Source of the DNA: CAZJLP01 sp964546955
GTDB lineage: Bacteria; Verrucomicrobiota; Verrucomicrobiia; Opitutales; Opitutaceae
Assembly: GCA_964546955.1 (NCBI GenBank)
Contig: CAZJLP010000053.1
Location: forward strand, 1-32,381
Direction: 5' to 3'
DNA: 32,381 nucleotides
Shown: positions 1 through 7,564 of the stretch, piece by piece
How positions within the stretch are numbered: position 1 is the stretch's first letter
Layout of the letters: each line of letters starts with the position of its first letter
The notes under the pieces: generated by a model
Databases searched by the model: none
Told to the model about the DNA's origin: nothing
The model's input: only the letters and a program-made list of their open reading frames with translations
Program-made: the position numbers and the translations under genes

Positions 1-213
1 CATAGTGATCCAGACGCAGGCTTCCGCTTCATCGGGTCCGTTTTGAACCTGCCAGACCAGTTGCGCGTTGCCGATCGGGATTGCTGTCGTCGTGACCGCA
101 GCGACGAGCTGAGCGGGGCTCACGAAGCGAGTGCGGTAGTCCGCCGGAAGTCGCGCGAAGATTTCATCGATCTCTGCGCGCGCGGCGCCGTCGAAGTGGA
201 GCATGTCCCCCAT
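1..213 (-). CDS. Partial protein of unknown function, running off the left edge
   Basis: An open minus-strand frame begins at ATG 211-213 (an alternative ATG lies at 202-204) and stays open for 71 codons to base 1, so the C-terminus lies outside the window. The product is acidic and ordinary in composition, with segments such as FDGAARAEIDEIFARLP and GNAQLVWQVQNGPDEAEA, and no signal peptide or membrane segment. I do not recognise the family. The amino-acid composition looks more protein-like than the plus-strand frame over the same bases, which is why I prefer this strand. Another minus-strand frame ends 29 nt upstream, so the two could be parts of one transcript. No clear ribosome-binding site is visible. 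Confidence 0.45.
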   Translation of the reverse strand, partial: MGDMLHFDGAARAEIDEIFARLPADYRTRFVSPAQLVAAVTTTAIPIGNAQLVWQVQNGPDEAEACVWITM

Positions 214-242
214 TTCCGACGGGCGATTGAACCCAGGGACTC

Positions 243-383
243 TCAGTATGCTCCGCGGTTTCGCATGGAGGCGGTCTCGCCCGGATAGTTGGCTGCGGTG
301 ACGCGGCGAAGGCTGCCCCAGAGCTCAATACGGCTGCTAAAGACACCGTCGCTCGGTGGGAGTTCGGTTTTGAGGCATTTCGG
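243..383 (-). pseudogene. C-terminal gene fragment, unknown function
   Basis: A minus-strand frame is open from just after a stop at 384-386 down to a TGA at 243-245. It encodes a plausible protein tail (…SRIELWGSLRRVTAANYPG… then MRNRGAY and the stop) but has no convincing start codon before its left-most conserved-looking residues. It abuts the remnant of the helix-turn-helix gene at 391-456, so it may be the surviving 3' end of a gene cut by that rearrangement. The family is not recognised. The coding call rests only on composition and on its position just upstream of the frame at 1-213. Confidence 0.3.
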
Positions 384-390
384 CTATCTA

Positions 391-456
391 TTAAACGACG
401 ACTCCCATCGCAGTGAGCCGCGAGCGATATTCACCCGTCGGAACACGCTCTCCCCG
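391..456 (-). pseudogene. 3' remnant of a helix-turn-helix (XRE-like) gene
   Basis: Read on the minus strand, this piece encodes RERVPTGEYRSRLTAMGVVV and a TAA stop (391-393). The same peptide, up to MGV, ends the intact helix-turn-helix protein at 2441-2869. The two nucleotide stretches (401-456 and 2454-2509) differ at one base in 56. Upstream of base 456 the HTH gene is missing, and the sequence switches at once to a comM-type fragment. It is therefore a severed tail, not a gene. The final residues differ from the intact copy because homology stops at base 401. Confidence 0.7.
401..456. repeat. Direct repeat copy A (56 bp), paired with 2454-2509
   Basis: The block matches 2454-2509 in the same orientation with one mismatch, by direct comparison. 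It begins ACTCCCATCGCAGTGAGCC and ends in CTCTCCCCG. It covers the last codons of an HTH gene. The flanking bases diverge abruptly on both sides. Confidence 0.85.
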
Positions 457-668
457 GCAGATTCGAAAATACTGCGCAATCGACGCCACCCTCGGCGACC
501 TCCTACAGCATGCCATGGAAGAGCTCCATCTCTCTGCCCGCGCCTACGACCGGATCCTCAAGGTCGCGCGCACGATTGCCGACCTCGCCGGCTCGGAAAA
601 AATCGAATCCAACCATCTGCTCGAAGCGATTCAGGTACCGGAGCCTGGATCGGAACGTGTTTTATTGA
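457..668 (+). pseudogene. comM/yifB-type Mg-chelatase-like ATPase, C-terminal remnant (copy 1)
   Basis: The frame reads QIRKYC, LGDLLQHAMEELHLSARAYD and RILKVARTIADLAGSEKIES, then HLLEAIQ. This is the typical C-terminal Mg-chelatase domain of ComM/YifB AAA+ proteins, a family of about 500 residues known from natural transformation. Only about 70 C-terminal residues remain. One extra G at 634/635 shifts the frame. Removing it restores the expected ending YRSLDRNVFY and a TGA at 666-668. The 5' side is fused to the tail of an HTH gene, so the Walker motifs and the rest of the ATPase are absent. A second, diverged comM fragment lies at 2862-3356. Confidence 0.85.
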
Positions 669-843
669 GACGGTCGATCCCCTGTAGGACCGCGCTAGTA
701 CGCAGTTCCTTCGTCGACCACTGATCAGGCTTGCGCTTTAGGAGATTCGCCACCTTCCATAACCGCGCGCTAGCCCTAGCCCATGCTCAAATGCTCGGCC
801 CTGAGGAGCCTGAAATGCTTTTCAGCACGGAGGAGGATCGCGT

Positions 844-1869
844 TCATTGGATAAATTGACCGTCGTCATCGTACATGCTCCTTGTCGACCAATACTGCCG
901 AACCCTATACTTTCTTGTGAGAGAAAATCGCTTTCGCTCGATGAGAGCACGGACCTGTATATAAACGCGTTCAGCGGAATTGCACTGACGGAGGTGATAC
1001 TTGGCATATAACTTAAGCAGGCCGTCCCTCTGTCCAGAAAAATGCACAAGGGTCTCTGTATATTTGGGGGTCAAGCGTCGCCCGTAGCAGGTATCTCCAA
1101 GAAACTCCCAATGGTCGTTATAGTGGCGATTGAGCAGCGCGGTAAGTTTCGCCTGGTCACTATATCGAAAGCGCATTTGCTCACAGGCGACTGCATAATC
1201 ATTGAGTGCTGAAAGACCGCGGGGGCTCGTGGGAAATCCCATGACTCCGGCACAAATAGGTCTTTGGCACCATGACTCATACTCCTCTCTGGTTGGAAAA
1301 CCCAGACTTCTCAATGCAGCGATCTTTCTTTGGCTGAGACAGGTGCAATCCTTTTGGACAGCTATCTTTCCCGCTTTATGAACTTTTGAAACCAGCTGTT
1401 CCAATCTTTCACTGTTAGCCAAGACGTCGATATCCAGGTAAATCACATAGTCGTACCGGGCCACATCAACGTAGTGCAGCACTTGTGCCTTAAGGTTGTT
1501 GAGTGTCCAATGCGACCATTCCGTGAGTTTCAAATCGTACCGGCTCACGACATCACTTCGAATATCAATCGCTCTTGTAAGCCTGCCGTCGAAGCATGTG
1601 ATCGCCCCATCGCCCAACAAGAAGACATCATGGCCCCACTTTGCCGTCTCTCTAATAGCTGAGAGCCAGACAGCCGCGAGCGATTTTCCCCGAGGACCGA
1701 AGGCGATGCTCCAGAGTAAAAATTTTGGCTTGGTGCTCACACGTTGAGTAAATCCATCTTTGAATACGACCTCATCTCGCTTTCCTTCCAACATAAGTTC
1801 GTCAATGACCCCCGTCGGAGTCAAAGACAACAGTGCCGGTTCGGACGGTTCAGCCAGACGGCTAGGCAT
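844..1869 (-). CDS. Glycosyltransferase-like protein with a GT-A type DxD motif
   Basis: This is a 341-residue protein with no signal peptide. The region KPKFLLWSIAFGPRGKSL, followed by YDYVIYLDIDVLANSERL (D146-x-D148), fits a GT-A fold nucleotide-sugar transferase in which DxD binds the metal and sugar nucleotide. Later come CAGVMGFPTSPRG and a basic C-terminal tail. The exact family (GT8-like or another) cannot be fixed by eye, and donor and acceptor are unknown. The start ATG at 1867-1869 overlaps the edge of a gene remnant and has no good ribosome-binding site. Met26 is an alternative. Two lines I counted within it were about 45% GC, against well over 60% in a line of the sigma-factor gene, so it is probably acquired. 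It lies between two comM/HTH fragments. Confidence 0.7.
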   Translation of the reverse strand: MPSRLAEPSEPALLSLTPTGVIDELMLEGKRDEVVFKDGFTQRVSTKPKFLLWSIAFGPRGKSLAAVWLSAIRETAKWGHDVFLLGDGAITCFDGRLTRAIDIRSDVVSRYDLKLTEWSHWTLNNLKAQVLHYVDVARYDYVIYLDIDVLANSERLEQLVSKVHKAGKIAVQKDCTCLSQRKIAALRSLGFPTREEYESWCQRPICAGVMGFPTSPRGLSALNDYAVACEQMRFRYSDQAKLTALLNRHYNDHWEFLGDTCYGRRLTPKYTETLVHFSGQRDGLLKLYAKYHLRQCNSAERVYIQVRALIERKRFSLTRKYRVRQYWSTRSMYDDDGQFIQ

Positions 1870-1870
1870 C

Positions 1871-2374
1871 GAGCTTAGCGACCCCGTGGTTCAGAAAATG
1901 CGCAATGCCGACGGCACGCTCCACAACTAGGAGGTGCTGGCCCTCCTGGGGCCCGCCGATACAAAAATCTACCAGCAATTCCGGCGCGAAATGGCGGTGC
2001 AGGCGCACATCACCGACCTCGCGATTGCAACCTATCGGACGAGCACGCCCCTGACCTACGCGGAGTCGTTGCAGTTGCGGTCGATCCTAGTCGCCCACAG
2101 CGAGCGGATGGCCAACGGGTTTGTGCGGCCGGGTGCGATCAATTGGGAGGCTGCGCTGGCCCAGATCTCGAGCAGTGGGGCGTTCTCCGCGGCGACGGGC
2201 GAGGGCTTCCGCCACCAGGTGGCGGATCGGCAAACGCACCGGCAAATCAGCCAACGCCGGGATGAAATCGGCACCAAGATCATGGGCCCGGTCCGGGGTG
2301 AAATCTGGCCGAATTTACCGGCCCTGCAGCCGACGCCTGGGACAGGCTCGGCCACGATCCGCAACGCGCACTGA
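1871..2374 (+). pseudogene. Remnant of an uncharacterised helical protein with an in-frame TAG
   Basis: In one plus-strand frame the sequence reads LSDPVVQKMRNADGTLHN, then a TAG at 1928-1930, then EVLALLGPADTKIYQQFRRE and onward to a TGA at 2372-2374. The style (LLGPAD…Y..F, then PLTYAESLQLRSIL and GAINWEAALAQ) resembles helical proteins of unknown function I associate with Verrucomicrobia. That link is from memory and is only suggestive. A CAG-to-TAG change would explain the break. A shorter intact product could begin at GTG 1934. The 5' end is lost where the glycosyltransferase gene begins on the other strand. Confidence 0.45.
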
Positions 2375-2440
2375 GTCTATAACAGCGAGCTTGCGCAGGG
2401 TGTCGCGATTTGGCCAGAGCCGAAATATCTGGGTCGTAGC

Positions 2441-2869
2441 CTATGTCGGGCCTACTCCCATCGCAGTGAGCCGCGAGCGATATTCACCGGTCGGAACACG
2501 CTCTCCCCGCTCCCAACGCGCAAGGGTTGTCGGATCGACACCAAGTTCGGCCGCAAACCGCTTTTGAGACCAGCCCAGCCCTATCCGATGTGCAACGAGC
2601 TTGGCCGAGAGCGTCCGAGGTTCAGGTCGGGGGTCATAACCGAGGAGGTTGATGATAGCTGGCAAGTATCGAAGCTCTGGCTCCGCTTTCCCTTTTTCCC
2701 AGAGCAACACGGTAGCGCAACACACCCCAATTCGTTGCCCAATTGCTCTCTGCTGGAGGCTGGGGTCGAGGCGACGTTTCTTGAGATGATCTCCGATGGT
2801 TCGAAGATCCTTTGGATACGATCGATATGTTGGCTTACAAGCAGTTAGATCTAAATGGCAAAATGGCAA
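2441..2869 (-). CDS. Helix-turn-helix (XRE-like) DNA-binding protein, tandem HTH
   Basis: This is a 142-residue protein. One HTH-like segment runs from about 25 to 65 (TIGDHLKKRRLDPSLQQRAI, then GVCCATVLLWEKGKAEPELR). A second, from about 90 to 135, is the clearer one (LGWSQKRFAAELGVDPTTLA, RWERGERVPTGEYRSRL). Family members usually begin a few residues before YPKD. Here no ATG is available and the first in-frame start is TTG at 2867-2869, inside the comM fragment on the other strand. The native start therefore appears lost at the junction, and expression is uncertain. Its 3' end is duplicated at 391-456. A regulatory role is inferred from the fold only; no target is evident. Confidence 0.65.
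   Translation of the reverse strand: MPFCHLDLTACKPTYRSYPKDLRTIGDHLKKRRLDPSLQQRAIGQRIGVCCATVLLWEKGKAEPELRYLPAIINLLGYDPRPEPRTLSAKLVAHRIGLGWSQKRFAAELGVDPTTLARWERGERVPTGEYRSRLTAMGVGPT
2454..2509. repeat. Direct repeat copy B (56 bp), paired with 401-456
   Basis: This is the second copy of the block at 401-456. The single difference is CACCGG here against CACCCG there. In this copy the sequence continues into the full HTH gene. In copy A it jumps to comM sequence. Confidence 0.85.
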
Positions 2870-3356
2870 TGAACCAATGCCCCTGCGGGTATCTCGGCGA
2901 CACCAAACACGAGTGCCGCTGCAGCCCGACGCAGATTCAGCGCTATCGTTCGCGCATCAGCGGCCCTCTCGTCGACCGCATCGACATCCATATCGAAGCG
3001 CCGGCACTTTCGATCGCGGAGCTGCGAAACGAAAAACAAGGCGAGACCTCCGGCTCGATGCGTTCACGGGTGCAGACCGCGCGCAATGTCCAGCAAGCGC
3101 GCTTCAAAGGCACGCGCGCGACGTCCAATGCCCGCATGACGCACGCGCAGATCCGTAAATATGCACGATCGACGCTAGCCTTGGCGATCTCCTCCAGCAC
3201 GCGATGGAGCAACTCTCGCTCTCCGCTCGCGCTTACGACCGCATTCTCAAAGTCGCGCGAACCATCGCCGACCTGGCCGGCTCAGAAAAGGTTGAGTCCA
3301 ACCACCTGCTCGAAGCGATTCAGTACCGGAGTTTGGATCGGAACGTGTTTTATTAA
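2862..3356 (+). pseudogene. comM/yifB-type ATPase, C-terminal remnant (copy 2)
   Basis: Homology starts at about AMNQCPCGYLGD and continues through CRCSPTQIQRYRSRISGP and VDRIDIHIEAPALS. This is the NPCPCG zinc-like motif and sensor region of ComM/YifB, with the expected P changed to Q. At 3162-3163 one base is missing (TAT GCA where TAT TGC A would be expected). Restoring it gives LGDLLQHAMEQLSLSARAYD and RILKVARTIADLAGSEKVES, through to RSLDRNVFY and a TAA at 3354-3356. About 165 residues remain, and the N-terminal Lon-like and Walker regions are absent. Compared with copy 1 it is about four-fifths identical at the nucleotide level, with mostly third-position changes, so both descend from once-functional genes. 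Confidence 0.88.
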
Positions 3357-3420
3357 ACGATTGCGACAGGGAACCTGGTTACTGCCTCTTCCAACGAAAT
3401 CGTTAGTTAGAGCGCACAGC

Positions 3421-4356
3421 TTATTTCCCCTCCATGTGCGCGGCGGCACGCATTTTCAGCACAACTTTCGTGCTTCCAAATTCGGTCGAAAGTTGGATTG
3501 GCAGCACTTCGCCGTAAAATCGGATAGGGGCCGCGACCTTCTCCCACAAATCGAGCGGCAGCGTGGAATGATCGCGCTGGATCAATGCGATCAACCACGC
3601 GGTGGAATCAAGGTCGTCGCGAGAGGCGACCTTTTTTTCTGTGAGGACTATGGGGATCCAAGTTCCCCCTTCCATTTCGAGCGACTGTACTTGTTCTCCG
3701 ACCAGGAGTGTTGCGTGTCCATACACGGTTGCTTCTCCCTCTATCACTTGAGCGATGCTCGTGGCGGTCCGGTTAACGCACGACCGAAAAGACGACCAAA
3801 GGCTTGAGTTCCATCCGGCAGAGAAGCTTACCAGGCCGAAACCCGCTCCGATGCTGTTCAAGCCACCGGATTTCCTTGAGAGATATGACCAGTCGCAATA
3901 GATCGGTGTGTCGGCGGTGAATTCGATGGGACCAAACTCCACCGGCTGTAGCTGCTGTATCTGTTGTTGGCCTTGCTGCGCCGAAACCAATCGCGCTCTG
4001 TTTTTAAGGAATTTCTCAAACGCGTAGTACAGCCGGAACTCAGCGAACTCGCCGCTTGGTTCTTCCCATGGGGCAAGCAGTTCTTGGTGCCATGCGCTGA
4101 ACCGGTCATCCGGGAAGCAGTTTTGGCCTACTTGCCACCCTCCTATGCCCGAAACGATCGAATACGGAAATTCGTATTTGATGCTCATCGTCTGAAAACG
4201 CAGTCCCGTTTTCTCTTCCACATCGAGTCGGCTATCTAGCGGGACAACGATCGAGGTGCCGTCCGTCAAAACAAGGGACGCGTGTTGAAAATGACGAGTG
4301 CGGAGCTCAGCGATAGCGGCAACAATCAAGTCGCGTGACAAGGGGGCAAAATTCAT
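3421..4356 (-). CDS. Conserved-looking hypothetical protein, 311 residues
   Basis: An uninterrupted 311-residue frame starts at ATG 4354-4356. No signal peptide or membrane segment is seen. Its N-terminal half has a Gln-rich stretch near residue 127 (QQGQQQIQQLQPVEFGP). The middle has aromatic- and Gly-rich sequence (GFGLVSFSAGWNSSLWSSF). The C-terminus is SVLKMRAAAHMEGK-like, in full VVLKMRAAAHMEGK. I do not recognise the family. It stands alone, with the comM remnant convergent on its 3' side and a gene-poor stretch upstream. The coding call rests on length and natural composition. Confidence 0.6.
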   Translation of the reverse strand: MNFAPLSRDLIVAAIAELRTRHFQHASLVLTDGTSIVVPLDSRLDVEEKTGLRFQTMSIKYEFPYSIVSGIGGWQVGQNCFPDDRFSAWHQELLAPWEEPSGEFAEFRLYYAFEKFLKNRARLVSAQQGQQQIQQLQPVEFGPIEFTADTPIYCDWSYLSRKSGGLNSIGAGFGLVSFSAGWNSSLWSSFRSCVNRTATSIAQVIEGEATVYGHATLLVGEQVQSLEMEGGTWIPIVLTEKKVASRDDLDSTAWLIALIQRDHSTLPLDLWEKVAAPIRFYGEVLPIQLSTEFGSTKVVLKMRAAAHMEGK

Positions 4357-4674
4357 GTGATCGGTTCTTTTGTCCGCAGCTTAGGTCTATGCCAACTTTT
4401 CACCAACGGAAAGATCACAAGCTCCAAGCGCGGCGACCGCGTTACCGGCCTCCGTGAAGGTGCCTTTTTACACTGCAGGCGCAAGCGACACGCACTTGAA
4501 CATCGCATTGATCGTGCATGTGCCCCCAGCCTTCCGAATGGTGGAGATTCCGGCCGCAGAAGCACTCTGAAAATCGGGAAAGATCGTTCAACAGGGCGAA
4601 CCATCCTCGGTGAGCCGTGTCCAGGCCGGCTCTAGCACGGAGGATCTTTTCAGAGAGACGAAGCTGATCGTCGT
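4357..4674 (+). other. Gene-poor stretch with a possible short coding relic
   Basis: No convincing complete gene is present. One plus-strand frame, open from about 4390 to a TGA near 4572, reads like protein (ALPASVKVPFYTAGASDTHL, then NIALIVHVPPAFRMVEIPA). It has no clear start and no homologue I can name with confidence. It may be the relic of a larger secreted or VWA-associated protein, but that is a guess. The remainder, up to the ankyrin gene's stop at 4675, shows nothing recognisable. Confidence 0.25.
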
Positions 4675-5383
4675 CTACCGGGAAATCTCCGCACTTGTCT
4701 TTCCGCCTTTGTCGCGCAGCGCTCGAACTATTCCTTCGTTGCCAGACTGAACGGCAAGGTCGAGCGGGGTTGTGCCGTTGTCCTTGGTGTTAATATTAGT
4801 GACACCCTTTTTGAGAAGCCACTGAAGCAATTCGCTGCGCTCGGCCTTCGTCGCCGTATGTACCGCCTGGTTGAAATCTCGGCTTCGGTTCATGATGCGG
4901 AGCAACCGATTCGGCCATCACGATGTCTCCGCTATAACCAATGTGGTACATGAGCGAATAGCGATGCGGACCATGCGCTCTCGCCGTCCAAGGTGACGCA
5001 CGACAGAGCGACACGACGACCTCCGTCATTCCCATCATCGCTGCACAAAACGCATCAATACGCGCGCCCTGCGAAAGAAGGTATTCTGCGATAGGTCTGT
5101 CGCCCATGTGCGCCGCTGCACCGAGTGCCGTTTCCCAGTCGCCCGCACCCCAATCGTACGTTGCGAAGATCAATTTCGGTTCCTGCGTCAGCAGCGCTTT
5201 CACCTGCGGGAGATCGGAATGGGCCGCAGAAACAAAATGAGCGGTCAGAGAGGGTTCAATCGATGCGGGCCGCGCGTGACCACCCTGCTGTATCCCCAAT
5301 GGAGGAGCATCGGCCGCGGAAAAACCCGTATTCACGACTGCAGCGCCCGCTAATGTTTGGAAAAGGAAATGGCGGCGATTCAT
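4675..5383 (-). pseudogene. Tat-exported ankyrin-repeat protein, frameshifted
   Basis: It starts at ATG 5381-5383 with MNRRHFLFQTLAGAAVV, a Tat-like signal (RRHF plus a hydrophobic run). Ankyrin-type units follow: a typical helix pair at SDLPQVKALLTQEPKLIFAT, ETALGAAAHMGDRPIAEYLL, and a unit beginning DAFCAAMMGMTEVVVSLC. After GDIVMAES the frame breaks at 4906-4907, where one extra base is present. Deleting it continues in the other frame as LLRIMNRSRDFNQAVHTATK and a further ankyrin unit (NGTTPLDLAVQSGNEGIVRA), with a stop at 4675-4677. The full product would be about 235 residues and periplasmic, and probably binds another protein. Sequencing error is an alternative to true inactivation. 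Confidence 0.75.
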
Positions 5384-5528
5384 TTAATCTGAGCTGGCGA
5401 TGTTTATTGGCTAATCTCGGCGATCTCAAGGTGAAACCCATCCGCTCGCCTCACGTATGCGGCGACCAACGGTCGATTCGAAATCGGCTCCACCGCCCTT
5501 GTGCGCCAGCGAATAGACGGCTCAACCC

Positions 5529-7457
5529 TCAAGGAGGCTGGGCAACGTTTTGCGCGAGCTTGCGTTTTTCCGCCGAATCCAGGAATGGAATGCTTTCCAG
5601 CCAGCGGCTCGCGGCAGCACGGTCAAGGATGGACCAGTGGCGTACGATTTCCCCGACGGCGGCCGAACGCATGGCTGTGTCGCCGATTTCCCCCGCGAGC
5701 GCAGCAGCCAACCGCGGGTCGTGAGCCCCGGCACTGCTCACGAACTGCGTGATGGCCTTGTCTTTCGCTTCATCGCGAGGTTGCGGTTTCAACCATTCTG
5801 CAGCGGCTGTCGGATCGCTAAACGCCCAAGCATGGGCGATTCCGGCCATGGCGCGAGTCCGCATCTCTGTGCCCGGGGGCAACGCGGCCGCCCATTTCGC
5901 CGCGGCCGACGGATCGGTGTTGGCCCAAGAGACCGCGAATGCACCACCGACCTCGGAAAACTTTTTTTCGGCCGCGAACGTTTCCAGATACAAACCCGCA
6001 TTTGCCGGAGCAACCTCGGCCAGACGGTCCGCCATGCCTCGAAAGGCCATCAGCAAGTCGGCGCGGCTGTGCAGCGTCTGGAGCCATCGCACGGCGCCTT
6101 CTGGATCCTTTTCCGCCCAAATATGACCGATCGTGCTTAACGTGGTTTCGCGCTCGGGCGACGGGTCTAATGCCAACGCATGCGAGGCGGCCGCCTGCAC
6201 GTCGTGTCGCGCCAGCGCACTCAGATCGCGCGCAGGGATTGGGCCGCGCTTCGTGACCGCGCTCGGATCCGCATCCATCCAGATCTCCGCCACCTGACGC
6301 TTCAAGCTGAAGGTCTCCGGGGAAACTGGGAGCCCATCGCACCAAGCTGACGCCGCTTGCGGGTTCACTCTGGCCCAACGCACCACTAACTCCTCGCGGG
6401 CCACGCGGCGGACCTCTGCGGCAGTGGAGCGCTGGATCACATCGAGGATTCCTTTGAGATCGGTGATCGGTATCGACGCAATCAATGCGTGCCAGCGCTT
6501 GCCATCGGTCCGCCACAGGCGGTCGCGCGCCGCTCCGAGCACAGCCTGCTCGAGTTGGTCCCGCGGCAATGCAGCACTTGCCGGGTTTTCGCCGAGCGCC
6601 GGGGTCTCCTCCTCCCGCGAGAGCGACGCATTGACTCGCGCGGTGGCTGCCTCACGTGCATTCGCGAGTTCGTTTCGCAGCCGCTTTGTCTCCCGCTGTT
6701 GAGAAACAATCACGAAACCGGCCGCCACAACAACGGCGACACCCAGCGCTAGTTTGGTTTTGGTGGCCATAAAAAGAATCGCGGAGGTCCCGGTCGTGGA
6801 CGCTGCCGCGGACAGCAGGCTGTTTTGCGCGACGATCGCAGCGAGACTCGCTGGCGGGGCAGAAGCCGCCTGAGCGGATAACGACGCGGCCAGGCTTCCT
6901 GCCGCGGTTGCGACGCCGCGGCGTGCGAAAAATGAGCGAAGCTGCTCCAGCCCGCGGCTGACTCGTTTCTGCGCCGCGTCGTCGCTGATTCCGAGCGTTT
7001 TTGCGATGCTGGAAAAATCGCGTCCCTCGCAAAAGCGCAGCAGCAGAGCGTCACGCAGGCGGGAAGGGAGCCGCTCCAACCCCTCATCGAGCAGAGGTGC
7101 CAATCGTGTCCACGAGGCCGAGTCTTCGCGATCGATGCTTTCCATATGAGCAGCCTTCTGTTCCCGAGCCTGGCGCCTCTGCTCCGTCCGGACGATGCCC
7201 GCGGCGCGGAAGCATGTGTTTTGATGGAGCCACCCGGCAACCGGGGTGGTTGGAGGAATAGAGCGAGCCTTGCGGGCTAGATCGGTAAACGTCAGTTGCA
7301 CGATATCCTGTGCGAGATGTGCATCGCCCCCTACCCGCCGCAAAGCCGTCCCATAGACGAGGCCGATGTATCGGCTTACTAGCTCCCGAAATGCGTCATC
7401 ATCCCTCCGGTCGCAGTACCGCTGAAGGAGCACATTGGCCGGAATCTCGTTCATCAC
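5529..7457 (-). CDS. ECF sigma factor with a membrane segment and repeat-bearing C-terminal extension
   Basis: This is a 642-residue protein. Residues ~10-95 form sigma region 2 (LQRYCDRRDDDAFRELVSRY, then AQDIVQLTFTDLARK and GWLHQNTCFRA). Residues ~120-175 form region 4 (LERLPSRLRDALLLRFCEG, then SSIAKTLGISDDAAQKRVSR). Both are needed for promoter recognition with core RNA polymerase. An Ala/Ser-rich linker leads to one membrane helix at about 235-252 (LALGVAVVVAAGFVIV). Past it come about six spaced units of the form W…DP.AA..W (HIWAEKDPEGAVRWLQTL, SWANTDPSAAAKWAAALP, AWAFSDPTAAAEWLKPQP), probably a helical repeat scaffold outside the membrane. GTG 7457 with GAGG ten bases upstream is preferred; ATG 7454 directly follows. 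No anti-sigma gene is adjacent, so the extension may sense or restrain the sigma domain itself (inference). Confidence 0.88.
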   Translation of the reverse strand: MMNEIPANVLLQRYCDRRDDDAFRELVSRYIGLVYGTALRRVGGDAHLAQDIVQLTFTDLARKARSIPPTTPVAGWLHQNTCFRAAGIVRTEQRRQAREQKAAHMESIDREDSASWTRLAPLLDEGLERLPSRLRDALLLRFCEGRDFSSIAKTLGISDDAAQKRVSRGLEQLRSFFARRGVATAAGSLAASLSAQAASAPPASLAAIVAQNSLLSAAASTTGTSAILFMATKTKLALGVAVVVAAGFVIVSQQRETKRLRNELANAREAATARVNASLSREEETPALGENPASAALPRDQLEQAVLGAARDRLWRTDGKRWHALIASIPITDLKGILDVIQRSTAAEVRRVAREELVVRWARVNPQAASAWCDGLPVSPETFSLKRQVAEIWMDADPSAVTKRGPIPARDLSALARHDVQAAASHALALDPSPERETTLSTIGHIWAEKDPEGAVRWLQTLHSRADLLMAFRGMADRLAEVAPANAGLYLETFAAEKKFSEVGGAFAVSWANTDPSAAAKWAAALPPGTEMRTRAMAGIAHAWAFSDPTAAAEWLKPQPRDEAKDKAITQFVSSAGAHDPRLAAALAGEIGDTAMRSAAVGEIVRHWSILDRAAASRWLESIPFLDSAEKRKLAQNVAQPP

Positions 7458-7564
7458 CTGATAGAAGCCTCAAACCCCTCTAAACCCGACATTTTTCCAC
7501 CGGGCGGGTCGACTCCTAGGGGGGCGTCTCGCCTGTTGCGTCCATCTACGTAACTGGTTTCACC

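Noticed and set aside
4353..4604. Minus-strand frame in the gene-poor stretch
   Set aside because: Arg/Pro-rich composition typical of antisense noise; no start signal or recognisable motif.
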